A stretch of DNA of 23,417 nt from Haplomitrium mnioides (GCA_049999725.1 JBNGIS010018155.1:1-23417), one strand, 5' to 3'. Counted from the stretch's first letter, positions 8,041 through 18,118 are shown. Translations and numbers: made by a program. Notes: a model not told the origin generated them from the sequence alone.

Positions 8041-8820
8041 CCATTTCACATCAAATAAGATACAATACAAGTACATGATGTGAAAGACAAAATATTTATT
8101 TGTATTGTTGCATCACTCGATCTTAAAAGTAGTCTGTTTAGGATTACAAAAGCCCTCAAAGTTTTGTTATTTGATGAGGACAAACTTGCAAACCCAAAAC
8201 AAGTACATGCTCAATGGTTTGTTTGTGAAACCAATGATGCATTTATAGACAATATTGTCCAAAGAAATAATATCCATTAAAGAAAAACACAAATACAAAT
8301 TACATATTGATGTACTAGATGTAACAGATTTGATATAATAATGATTTTCTTGTTTGATTCTCTTTCAAGCACTTGAGGGTGGATTGCTTTTTATCTCTTG
8401 ATTTTCTTCTAACACAAAAAGACCAATTGAAAAAAACCGCTCTAGCAACCATCAAATCAAATAAGATATTATCACAAATTTGAAAATGTATATGATGTGA
8501 AAGTCAAAATGTTTGTTTTTGTTGTTGCATTGCTTCACTGAAAGATCGGACGGTTTTGGATTGCAAGAGTCTTCAAAGTTTTGTCAATTAATGGGGAGAA
8601 ACCTACAAAATCACAACAAATATATGTTAAATAATATACTTATGAAGTTAAGGATGTGTTTTTTGGACAATACTTTCTAGAGAGAATCACCTCTACAAAA
8701 GAAAATTGCAAACACAAACTATATATCAATGAACTAGATATAACAAAGATCACGATGCTCTTGTTTGATTTTCTTCCAACACAAAAAAGCCAATTGAGAA
8801 AAGGACTCTAGCAACCATCA
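8041..8820 (+). repeat. Tandem duplication of transposase C-terminal domain
   Basis: 8041-8455 and 8456-8820 are diverged direct repeats. Both start CATCAAATAAGATA and end TTTTCTTC(T/C)AACACAAAAA, then CAATTGA, CTCTAGCAACCATCAAAT. Unit 1 keeps an open 66-codon frame (8080-8280): DKIFICIVASLDLKSSLFRI, KALKV, NPKQVHAQWFVCE. Unit 2 (8500-8720) encodes a broken relative (FVFVVAL, RFWIARVFKV). The pattern ..VA..D....FWIAKVL...P..V.VQWF resembles the small BAH/chromo-like tail I associate with this transposase family. That function is inferred. Confidence 0.6.
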
Positions 8821-9330
8821 AATCTAAGCTTTTTGAATATGAGAGATAGAAGTAATCCATGCTCAAGTGTTTGAAAGAGAATCAAACAATGCAATCAACA
8901 TTGATGAGGCCTTGAGAATCTCAATGAATCTTATGAAGCTGAATAGGTAAAGACTAGTGGTTGAATCCATTTATGTTTATAGTTTTGAATTATTTGTTTT
9001 TATATTGTATAGTTCATAAGATACTTTATACTTATGTACATAATTCAATTTTATGTATTTTCTAAGTTGTATAAATATTTCTATTAGAGTGAATTTCTTT
9101 GTTGAGATTGAACGCTATATGCATATGAACTCTATAAGGAAAAATGTCAAATTCTATATAAAATCAAAAATATTTTCAAATTTTTTATATCCTTTAGTGT
9201 CCATTATAGTTCATTGATTCTTACCTTCTATTAATGTACTTCAAATAAGGATAATGATCTTCATTTTGTTTGTCAAAATTTTCAAAATAAAAAATATTAC
9301 TATATTTATTCCTACGTACTCAATGTTCAT
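8821..9330. other. 3' spacer of transposon copy A
   Basis: No gene is seen. This AT-rich spacer has a recognisable inverted relative at 15340-15690. For example, GACCACTAGTC-type text near 8955 (GACTAGTGGTTGAATCCAT) matches the complement of ATTGAACCACTAGTC at 15601-15615, and 9250-9275 matches the complement of GACAAACAAAATAAAGAT at 15351-15368. It belongs to the long inverted repeat. Confidence 0.6.
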
Positions 9331-9970
9331 AAGCCTTTGCATGCATAAACTATTAAACCCTATGCCCACAAAAGCTTTGAAGCTGAACTAATAACCCTGT
9401 AGCTTGGAGTGCTAAAGCATATGGACATATGGAATACTAAAGCTTATACACGCATGGAGTACAAAACAGAGCTAAGAGCCCTATGCATGCATGGACTCCA
9501 AAGTGGAACTCAGAACCTCTAGCCAGCTTGTGCACACAAGAGCTCCAAAGTAGAACTTGGAACCTACTGCGTACTTGGATTAATGAAGCTTGTGTATGCA
9601 ATAACTACTCAAACCTAGATGTGAAATGACTCTGAAGCACAAGTCGCAACCTCTTCTACATATGGATGTTGAAGCAAAACCTAGAATCCCTTGAGCATTT
9701 GGACTGATGAAGTTTATACATGCAAAAAATCCAAAACCAAATTCAGAACCTCTTGCACACTTAGGCTATTAAACCCTATTTGCACATGGACTTTAAATTG
9801 AAACTCAGAACCCTATGTGCACATGGAGTGATGAAGTCTTTATGCATATGGACTACTCAAGCCTATATTTGCATGGAATCTGAAGTGGAACTTAGAGCCC
9901 CCTACACGTATGAACTTTGAAGAAGACTCAAAACCCATTGCAAGCTTGGATTGATGAGTCTTGTGTGCTC
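9331..9970. repeat. Palindromic phrase-repeat array, about 60-bp units
   Basis: About ten degenerate units of the form AACCCTATGCATGCATGGACT followed by CCAAAGTGGAACTCAGA, with variants such as CCCTATGTGCACATGGAGTG. The centre of most units is a self-complementary ATGCATGCAT or TGTGCACA. The array is the reverse complement, in consensus, of the one at 13640-15300. A 64-residue frame inside it (9917-10111) is a by-product. Confidence 0.75.
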
Positions 9971-10440
9971 TTGGATTTTGAATTGGCATCCAAGAGCCTA
10001 AGCGCACTTAGTCTTTACCACAAACGTTTTGCTCATTTTTTGAATAATTTATTTATCATAGCAACATGTTTGTGTGTGTGCATGAAGTTTGAAACTAAAA
10101 TTTTGATTTGATAGTGCATTAGTTTTTAAAATTGTAGGAATTTTGTTGGGTTGGAATGTTCTCTAACTATATTGTAAGTTTATATAAAAGAAACACAATT
10201 TTTGATCTTTTGATTGAATTTTATTTCAATATTTTCACAAAAGCTAAGAATCTCACTACAATTTAGATGCAAATATTTAATTACATAAAAAAACTTGACG
10301 AAAATGAAAAAAAATCAAGCAAAAAAACTTTTGGACGTTTTTTTGGAAAATACCCACATTTTCCTCATATTTTGAACCAAAAAACATTTTTTCTTTCCAC
10401 AAGGAAAAGAAGAAGTCCTAAGTTGTACGTTCTTAGTTTG
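9971..10440. repeat. Inner end of left inverted-repeat arm
   Basis: AT-rich and non-coding. It matches the reverse complement of 13340-13620: CATGAAGTTTGAAACTAAAA (10081-10100) against CATGAAGTATGAACTACAAT on the other strand at about 13560-13579, and TTTTGATTGAATTT (10207-10220) against the same text at about 13498-13511 reversed. It may hold the inner boundary of the transposon or a terminal inverted repeat, but the exact edge is not visible. Confidence 0.5.
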
Positions 10441-10870
10441 TAGTACTGGTTGTTTTCAAAAGTTCATGCATGCATAGACTTCTTTAGTACATGAATATAT
10501 GGACTTCTAAAGCCTATGGGTGCATTATTGCCAATAGTCTATGCATGCATAGACTTTTATAGTACATTCGGGTATAAGTTCAATTGTCCAAGTGCGCATG
10601 GATTCAACTATTCAAGTAGGCAAAGATTGTTGAAGTCCATATGTGCATAGACTATTGCCTCTGTATTGTGCTCTAATTGCAACAACCTATGCGCTCATGA
10701 AAGATTGAAACCATGTGTGTATGAATGCTAAGTCTCAAACTTGGAAAGAAGTTGAGGCCCATGCATGCATGGACATTGGAAAATTAGGCGTGCAATTACA
10801 TATGCAGCCCATGCGAGTATAGACTTTTGAGTCCCATGCTTACATGGACTACAGTGAATTGACATTCACC
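10441..10870. repeat. Palindromic phrase-repeat array
   Basis: Eight or so units such as TTCATGCATGCATAGACTTC, AGTCTATGCATGCATAGACT (a perfect 20-bp palindrome at 10536-10555), CCATATGTGCATAGACTATT and CCCATGCATGCATGGACATT. The unit is the same family as the 9.3-kb array but with AGACTT rather than GGACTCCAAAGT after the core. Confidence 0.75.
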
Positions 10871-11019
10871 TTACAATCTAGTCAAATAATAGCCATTAGA
10901 AAACTACATGTCCATTCTTGTGTGGCTCAAGAAGGTTGATGTTGAATGTGTCTTTCTTTGACATCTCTTTTGTCCCAATATTCTTGGTATTCAGCTTATA
11001 GAGTCTAATACCTTGGTTG

Positions 11020-11270
11020 TTGCCTACAAAAAGCCCAAAGTGTGTGTCTGTTTTTTTTCTCAAATCAACCTCACAAAATTCAAAAGCTCAAGATTGTTTT
11101 TCTTGTGCTTCTTGCTCCACAAGTAAAGATGCTTGGTGGGCACTTTACTTGTGCCACAAGAAACAAGCCATTCATTGGTCGAAATCTTTGGCTCTATCAC
11201 TTTCACAACATCAAAGCCTGTAAAAGGTTTTACTACTATGGTTTTTCTTGTCTCCATATTTGTTGCCAAT
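11020..11270 (-). pseudogene. ORF1 N-terminal part with WLVSC motif, copy B
   Basis: A 69-codon open frame on the minus strand (11269-11060) reads METRKTIVVKPFTGFDVVKV, ISTNEWLVSCGTSK and HLYLWSKKHKKNNLELLNF. It matches the copy A segment at 5560-5700 on the same strand. Downstream the similarity ends in the phrase array below 10.87 kb, so the rest of ORF1, including any methyltransferase, is absent from this copy. Plus-strand frames over the same bases are shadows. Confidence 0.5.
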
Positions 11271-11877
11271 TCACTTAGATAGCAAAATTGTCAAAAGCAT
11301 GCCAAAAGTAGCAAATTTTGAAAATTACTCGTAAAACAAAAACCCGCCAATTGCATTTGCAACATTGGAAAGAAAAATTTCCACAAATTTTCCTTTTCAT
11401 TTGAAAAATTTAACTTGGTTATGTTGCCAAAAATTCATTCATGTATTTGTTGCCGATCACATTTTTTGCTTATAAAATAAATTTTCTTTTATATAGATAG
11501 CAAGTAGTATCTCTATTTTCTTGTTTGCATTTGTTGTCAAATATTTTCACTATTTTATTATTTTGTAGAATTATTCCATAAAATTGATTTTTTTGATACT
11601 AGTGTATACATTGTTAAATAAGTGATTAAATTCGTGCAATTTTCTATAACTTTCTTATATGCTTCAAATACCAAGAATAACAAGAGAAAAAAATATTGAA
11701 ATTTGAAGATTACGATTCTAAAAAAACTTTCACAACAAAATGGAAAGATGAATACGTTTCAAGTTTAAATGTTGGTCAAGCAATATTGGTGAACAAAAAG
11801 TATCAAGTATAGTAGTGTTTTGGAAAGAAATATATAAAAGGTACATCAACAAATATTTTCAAGTGAAACTCTTGGGA
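11271..11877. promoter_or_regulatory. Divergent spacer, copy B
   Basis: AT-rich and non-coding. It corresponds to 5721-6240 of copy A with several shared blocks (GATACTAGTGTATAC at about 11595; AACAAGAGAAAAAAATATTGAAATTTGAAGATT near 11677). It lies between minus-strand ORF1 and the plus-strand transposase. A shared divergent promoter is an inference. Confidence 0.4.
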
Positions 11878-11882
11878 ATGAA

Positions 11883-11900
11883 CCCTATGTGCACATAGGG
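11883..11900. repeat. Perfect 18-bp palindrome
   Basis: CCCTATGTGCACATAGGG is fully self-complementary. It is a well-preserved phrase-repeat core at the position matching 6313-6330 of copy A. Confidence 0.95.
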
Positions 11901-12059
11901 GTGAACCTTATGTGCCATCAAGTGAAGTAAGAAAAGTTTTATGCCTTCAAGCATATTCAAAAACATTGGACCCTTTGTGTGCATGGGCTTTGACTCTCCA
12001 ATTAAACCTCTTGACTTGAGAAGAAGAGGTCTTCAAAAGAAAAAAAAAATACAAGAGCA

Positions 12060-13140
12060 ATAAGATCAAGAGTACTTGATTGCAATCATGCCAACATGAT
12101 GAGAATGTTGCAAATGTGACATCATTTGCAACCAAGCACGAAGACAAAATTCAAGTTGACAACGTGTTTGTTGTTACCTCTTCAAGTAGGCAATTTCAAG
12201 ACTCATTAAATTTTGATAGTGAAATGTTATCATCTTTAAAAACTTTCAATGGACTAATTATTGGTACTCAAGTTGGAGTATAAACTAGAAACACAACATC
12301 TCAAAAAAGAAAACAACCAATCAAAACACTAAGGGAAAGTTCTAAGAATGATTCTCAATTAAAACATGTTTCTTTGGATTTGTCAGTGAAGGTTCTAACA
12401 ATTCTCAAAAAATGTTGTCTAAAAATCAAGAATTTATAGAAGATGCAGTTTTGGTGTGGTTAAGTTCTCCCAACACTAAGATTTGTATGTCTAATTTTGA
12501 CAAATATGCTCAAAAAATAGAAATATACTTCAAATGACTCATACGATCTTGAAGAAAATGCTTGTCTCTAATGGTTGGATATGCATGAAGATTGATCAAC
12601 TAGCTAAGCAAGAGTTTTACTATGAGAAAACTCAATCGTAGATCAATTATGAATTTGAGGAGAATTTTAAATTGCACAAATAATTTTGCGTCATTGTACA
12701 AGATAGATTTCATCTAAACTCCCAAAGAAGCATACTTTCAACAAAAACATGAAGAATCAAGATATCATGTTGCTATAAGGGACTAATAGAATAGATTCAA
12801 GGCTATCCAATTGATTTATTTTTTTGGCGGCATTGTTGTGTATAGAACAACTTTTAAGGTAATATTATCCATGAAGAATAATAGAATCCAAAGGATACAA
12901 GAACTGAAAAATAGAGATCTTAGAAGGTTATTTGGAAAGAGAGATTTATCTACTAGATGGGTATTTGCACATGAATGGATGGGAAACATTTTTCAAAGAT
13001 ATTGTGGATATGCCGACTCACAAAATATATAATTTCTATGATAGTTTTACCAAATTGGAAGTTTATGATTTTTATACAACTTATTTGAAATACAAGGATT
13101 GCATTTAAAGTTTCTTGAGTCTTACAAAGCATCGAAGAAT
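12060..13140 (+). pseudogene. DDE-like (DUF7869-type) transposase N-terminal half, copy B
   Basis: The plus strand reads RQFQDSLNFDSEMLSSLKTF and GTQVGV (12196-12282); KHEESRYHVAI (about 12750); then an open 73-codon frame (12811-13032) with NNRIQRIQELKNRDLRRLFG, STRWVFAHEWMGNIFQRYCG and DSQNI; and DNFTKW.VYDF (about 13040-13070). These match copy A block for block and the offset between the two copies is about 5.45-5.6 kb. Similarity between A and B stops near 13140, where B continues into ESYKASKNVPSK-like text. The catalytic core is missing here too. Confidence 0.6.
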
Positions 13141-13635
13141 GTACCATCCAAATGTTGAAATTCCCAAACACAATAAACTTGCTTTCATAAAACATATGAA
13201 GATATTAAACTATTATAAGAGAAATCCATTTTGGAGTGTGATAAAGTTGAACAAAGTTTTTGGTAATATAATAGCTACTACTATGAACCACAAACATACC
13301 ACTCTAAATATGAACTTTTTTTTAGCAAAAACATTAATGTTTTGAGGGTTTTAAGAAAAACACGAGTGTTTAAAAACAATCGAGAGTTTTGAAACTTGAT
13401 TTTGGCATTTTTAAGAAGTTTGTTAGATCAAAAAATATATATATTCGGATGCAAAAAATAATGAATTTCTTTGTTTTTTGTGAAATTTTTAGAAACCTCA
13501 AATTCAATCAAAATACCAAAAGTTGATTATCAAAATGAAGTCACTTTAAAATTAAAATTGTAGTTCATACTTCATGTGCATATAAATATGATGCCACTAC
13601 AAATTAATTATATGGAAAATAAACATAAAATTTAA
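13141..13635. other. 3' edge of copy B and inner end of right arm
   Basis: 13141-13340 may be a further diverged piece of the transposase (a 76-codon frame at 13115-13345 has no recognisable motif). 13340-13620 is AT-rich and pairs, as an inverted repeat, with 10080-10400. No other gene is seen. Confidence 0.4.
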
Positions 13636-13639
13636 AGAA

Positions 13640-15300
13640 GAGCCTAAGTACGATAGGGCTTTGGGGTACTGATTTGGAGTCCAGTGGCACACAAGCTTTT
13701 TTAACTCCCATTGTGAGGGGTTCCAAAATCTTCTTGTAAGTCCAAGCAAGAAGACTTAGTGGGTTTTAAGTTCAGCTTTGGAGTCTTTGCACATATGGTT
13801 ACGTACTCAAAGTGGACAAGGGCTTGAGTAGTCTATGCTTGAATAGGGTTTTGTAGTCAAAATGCACATGGCTTCAACAACCCATATTTGCATATAGTTT
13901 AGTAGTCAAAGTGGGTAAGGGCTTGAGCAGTCTGTGTGTGTAGAGGGTTTTGTAGTGAAAACGAGTAGGGGCTTGAGCAGTCCATGCATGCAAAGGGTTT
14001 TGAGTTTTACTTGAAAGTCCATGCTCGCATTTAGTAGTCTAGTTGCACAACGGCTTTAGCAATCCAACTGCATAGGGGGTTTGGAGTTCAGCTTTAGAGT
14101 CCGTACGTACATAGGGTTCAATAGTCCAAAGATGCAGTGCCTTTTGCAATCCATATATATAGCAAGTTCTAAGTTCATCTTCAGTATTTGTACATGTATA
14201 GGGTTCAGTAATTCAAGCACACAATGGCTTCAACAATCAAAACACATAGGGGATTTTGAGTTTAGCTTCAAAGTCCATGTGTACATAAGGTCAAAATGCA
14301 TATGGCTTCAACAACCCATGTCCACATGCAGCTCAATAGTCAAAGTACGTAAACGTTTGAGCAGTCTATGTAGAGGGTTTTGTAGTCAAAACACATAGGG
14401 GCTTAAGCATTCCATGCGTAAAAAGGGTTCCGAGTTCCATTTGAAAGTCTATGCTCACATTCAGTAGTATAGTTGCATAGTGGCTCCAATAATCCAAACA
14501 CATAGGGGTTTGGAGTTCAGCTTCTAGAGTCCATACATGCATAGATTTCAATAGTCCAAAGATACAGTGGCTTTAGCAATCCATGTACGTAGCAAGTTCC
14601 AAGTTCATCTTTAGTATTTGTATGTGTATAGGGTTCAGTATTTCAAGGACGCAATGGTTCAACAATTTGGACACATAAGGAGTTTTGAGTTTAGCTCCAG
14701 AGTCCATGTGTATATAGAGTTTAAAAGTTAAGGTATCCAAGTGCTTTAGCAATCTATACATGCATAGGGTTTTTGAGTTTTAATTCATACTGCATGCCTA
14801 AAAGGTTCAATAGTCCAAATGCACAAGGGGTTTTAAGTTTTGATTCTTAGTTTCTATGTGCACAAACTTCATCGGTCTAAGAGCACAAAGGGTTCTGTGT
14901 TTTACTTCAACATCCAAACACACAAAGAATTTTGAGTTTTGCCTCAACATCCAAACGCACAAAAGATTTTGACTTCTATTTTAGAGTCCTTGCTCACTTA
15001 TAATATTTGATTGGAAGTACTTTTCTAGTCCAATCATAAAGGAGATTTTGAGTTTTGATTTAGAGTTCCTACACACGCAAGTTTCATCAATCCAAGATGA
15101 CTAGAGGTTCAAAGTTTCACTTTAGAGTCCATGTGTGCATGAGGTTCTTGGCTCTAGTTCATGCTCCAAGCGCATCTAGGCTTTGTTTTTCCTTGTGCGT
15201 ATGGGCTTGAGTAGTGCATGAGAGTATGGGATTCCGTGTTTAACTTTAGAGTTGATTCCTACATAGGGGTCAACAATCCAAACACTCAAATACTTCTAAG
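13640..15300. repeat. Long phrase-repeat array with 430-bp higher-order repeat
   Basis: About 1.65 kb of degenerate units such as GAGTTCAGCTTTAGAGTCC followed by GTACGTACATAGGGTTCAAT and AGTCCAAAG. In consensus it is the reverse complement of the 9.3-kb array. Inside it, about 13860-14290 and 14290-14720 are two copies of a 430-bp block in direct tandem (for example AGTTGCACAACGGC at 14041 and AGTTGCATAGTGGC at 14471, each followed by the same order of sub-units). Short frames on both strands (14081-14398, 14366-14551, 14573-14761) are artefacts of the repeat. Confidence 0.8.
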
Positions 15301-15690
15301 CAATAGGTAGGTGAGAAAGAACATAGTAATATTTTAGATCTTGAATAGTGGACAAACAAAATAAAGATTTATATTTTTGCTTGAAGTACACTACTAGATG
15401 ATAAAAATCAATACACCATAACTTACTTTGAAGAGTTCAAGCTTGCATTGAGTTCCATCTCAACAGAAAAGTTCAGTATGAATAAAAATATTCATATAAC
15501 TTGTAAAATATACAAAATATAAATTGCAAGAAAAGTTGAAAGTATTTTCTCAACAATAAAATAAAGAAACAACTATTTCAAAAACTAAAACTATAAATAG
15601 ATTGAACCACTAGTCTATATTTCTTTATAGTCAACCTCAAATCAAGATTCTCATGGTCGCTCTCATATTGTTTGATTCTCTTTTGAAAAT
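15301..15690. repeat. Inverted copy of the 8.9-9.3 kb spacer
   Basis: Non-coding and AT-rich. It is a diverged reverse complement of about 8860-9280, and contains GACAAACAAAATAAAGAT (15351) and TTGAACCACTAGTCT (15602). It joins the phrase array to the inverted transposase copy C, just as the left copy joins copy A to its array. Confidence 0.6.
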
Positions 15691-17095
15691 TTTAAGATAG
15701 ATTGCATTCTATCTCTTATATTCAAACATGTTGCATTTGATGGTTGCTAGAGTGGTTTTTCTCAATTGGTTTTTTTTGTGATTGAAGAAAATCACAAGAG
15801 AAAATCGTTATTTGTGTTACATTGAGTGCATTGACATGTTATTTATATTTTCGTTGTCTTTTTATCGTATCTTGTTTAATGTGAAATAGTTTCTTCTCTT
15901 GATGTAGAAGCTCCATCATGTATTGCTCGACGCGGAAAAAATATATGTTTGATTGGAGCCTCTTCCTCTTATTAATAAACATCAACTTGAGAAGGTGCAC
16001 CAAGGTTTTAAGAATAAGTACGAGAGTTTGTAGATTGTGAAGTTGGAATTGTAATTCTATTTCGAGTCATCTTTGAATTTTTTTCAATGTTGTATGCCAA
16101 AATCTTATGTAAGGCAAGAGAAAACTCATTCCATCGTTGAATATTAAAATATGCAAAGAACTTATAGCACCTCTCATTCATGTTGTCTTCAATTGCAAAG
16201 ACTACTTTGTTCATATCAACTTTTGTTGTGTCTCATTGATATCAATTGACTATATATAAAGCCTTCAAAGAGATTTATAATATACTAAGAATTTCTATTT
16301 CTACTTCTTGTAAACACTTAAGTTGTTAAACACTATCCGAAAGTAGCCAAATATCATTTGTTAAAATTCTTTTGCTCCAAATCTTTGTATCTCAATCGCT
16401 TAACTTTTTGAGCTTGGATTGTTAATTGAAGGTTATATCATTAACCTTTTGAAATAAAGAATTAGGTTGTTGTAGAATCAAATTGAAATCCCAAGTCTCT
16501 CGTAGAAGAGTTTTTCATGGTTTTGGATTATAATGCAATTGTAGCACTTCACTAAGGCTTGTTAGCAATAAAAACCTTCACACGTTTCAATTTCTTTTAG
16601 AATTTGTTGAACATCTAATTAATTTGATCATGGGTATTAGCAACCATAAGTAATCCCATTCAGATTTTTTTAAATGAATTCTTGACAACTAAGAGACTAG
16701 GATATCAAAAAAAAAAATAGAATTCTTATTCTTGCATGTCGTATTGTCTAGATGAAGATGCAATGTAGGAGGTACTAGTCATTGGAAGTCACAAAATATT
16801 TTGTTTAACACTATAATAACCAAGTTGGAGTGACTTCTCAAGTTGCTATAGGTGAAGAAGACCATCAAAAAAATAGTATGATTGAAAATTAAAGCACCAA
16901 CAACATGCACATCTATCAAACAATTTTTATCAATATTTTTGGAGGTGATAGCCAATTTAAAATCATAATTTTCTTTTGATCTACACCATCGATTGAAATG
17001 CCCAAGTACTCCTAGCCATCAACATAACATTTTCCTTGATGGTTTTTAATTTTTGTTCTTTCTTTCATTTGTTGGTTATGATGAGGAAACAATTG
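15690..17095 (-). pseudogene. DDE-like (DUF7869-type) transposase core, copy C
   Basis: From about 17090 down, the minus strand reads EYLGISIDGVDQKKIMI (first Asp codon at 16988-16990), then after a frameshift LIDVHVVGALIFNHTIFLMV and FFTYSNLRSHSNLVI, a stop, PPTLHLHLDNTTCKNKNSIF (second Asp at 16746-16748), then GLLMVANTHDQIN (about 16621-16655) with a stop before MFNKF. These match the DG.DQ.K...P, LDN..RENKN and VGHTHDQIDQMFS motifs of a large eukaryotic family with an integrase-like DDE fold, called DUF7869 from memory. The post-core part follows (VNDITFN, about 16430; a segment at 15985-16035 equal to 7915-7955 of copy A). It lacks the N-terminal half (cut near 17.1 kb) and the C-terminal BAH-like domain, whose place (about 15860-15880) is a deletion. 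Confidence 0.72.
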
Positions 17096-17940
17096 ATAAC
17101 TATATTCGACCAACTTACAAAATAAACCACTATATATTTATAACGCTAGGAAGTAGGTTTTTTCAATGATTATTTGAAAAGAGGTTGGGGGAGTGTCTTG
17201 CACACAAAGGGTTGTAGAAAGCAAAATTAAGTTCTTAATAAAGAGAGGACAAAAGTGGCGCCCCGGGCTTTTTTGCATTTTTTTTTGAAATTTTGTGTTA
17301 ACTTTAACATAGTCTAGCACAACTCTTTGAGCTCAGGGTTGATCAACTGGGTGCACAAGGGTATTAAAGAAATCTCAATCAGTTTAAAGAGTTGTCCGGA
17401 GTCCGAGAAAGCAGGTTTGTTTAGTTCCATCGAAGGGCGGACCCAATTTGGCGCAAGGAAGGAGCAACATCAGAAATTCGACCCAAGAGAGAATGGCGAG
17501 GAGAGTTTGATAGGAAGTAGGGCCATGTGAGCCACCCTGCCCCTATCCTGCACATTTCCCCCTTTGTTTTGTTTTCCTCTATTCGGTTCTCCTTTGTTCT
17601 GGAGACTCTGTTATTTGGCCTCATCTGTCATTTATTTGCTCTGTCAAAGTTGGTATGCTATGAGTGTCCCCATGTAGGTAGAGGTTTTGAAGAAACCCTT
17701 CACCTTGTCCATGAGAAGTTTTTTCAACGTTTTATTTTATTTTATTTAAGTGATTATTTTATTCATATATCCTTAGAGTATTTTTATTATACTCTATTAT
17801 TACATGGGGCTCTACTTCCCCTGTCCGAGGGTCTGTGCATAAACCTTGCTCGTAGTGTTTAATTTATATTATATTATATTTTGTTGCTACTATTTATTAC
17901 TTAAATTTTTTATTATTTTCATTTATTATTTTTGTTAGTA
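17096..17940. other. Compositional junction and unassigned region
   Basis: The AT-rich transposon DNA ends at about 17.1-17.3 kb. From about 17330 the sequence is mixed and richer in CpG (GAAGGGCGGACCC, TTGGCGCAAGG). 17720-17930 is again T-rich with TTTTA repeats (TTTATTTTATTTTATTTAAG at about 17730) and TATTATATTATATT. No gene is recognised; the short frames here are not convincing. Confidence 0.4.
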
Positions 17941-18118
17941 ATTTATTTTTCTCTTCTCTCCTTTTTCCCCTCCCTTTCTTTTTCCTTCTTCTTTCTTTCT
18001 TCCCTTCCCTTCTCTTCTCCTCTTCTTTTTCCCCTCTCTTTCTTCTTCTTCTCTTCTCTCTTCTCTCTCTTTTCTTTCTCTTCCCTCTCCTTTCCCTCTT
18101 GCTCCCCTTTCTCTTTGT
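17941..18118 (+). repeat. About 180-bp polypyrimidine tract
   Basis: Almost pure C/T (CTCTTCTCTCCTTTTTCCCC and so on) with only a handful of purines near its 3' end. It reads as Glu/Arg/Lys-rich on the minus strand (frames at 17897-18200) and Ser/Phe/Pro-rich on the plus strand; neither is a real protein. Such tracts can form triplex DNA. Confidence 0.9.

Larger units (their letters stand above)
6200..17100. repeat. Long diverged inverted repeat of nested transposon copies
   Basis: Left arm (about 7.3-10.4 kb clearly, perhaps from 6.2 kb): transposase 3' part, spacer, phrase array, AT-rich inner end. Right arm (13.34-17.1 kb): the same parts in reverse order and opposite strand. The middle (10.44-13.3 kb) holds copy B in the orientation of copy A. 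Matching blocks occur along the whole length but with many indels, so the structure is old. It could be two transposons in opposite orientation around a third, or one large element with long inverted ends. Confidence 0.55.

Noticed and set aside
13640-15300. CRISPR-like array
   Set aside because: Units are degenerate, lack identical direct repeats and uniform spacers, and the context is eukaryotic transposon DNA.
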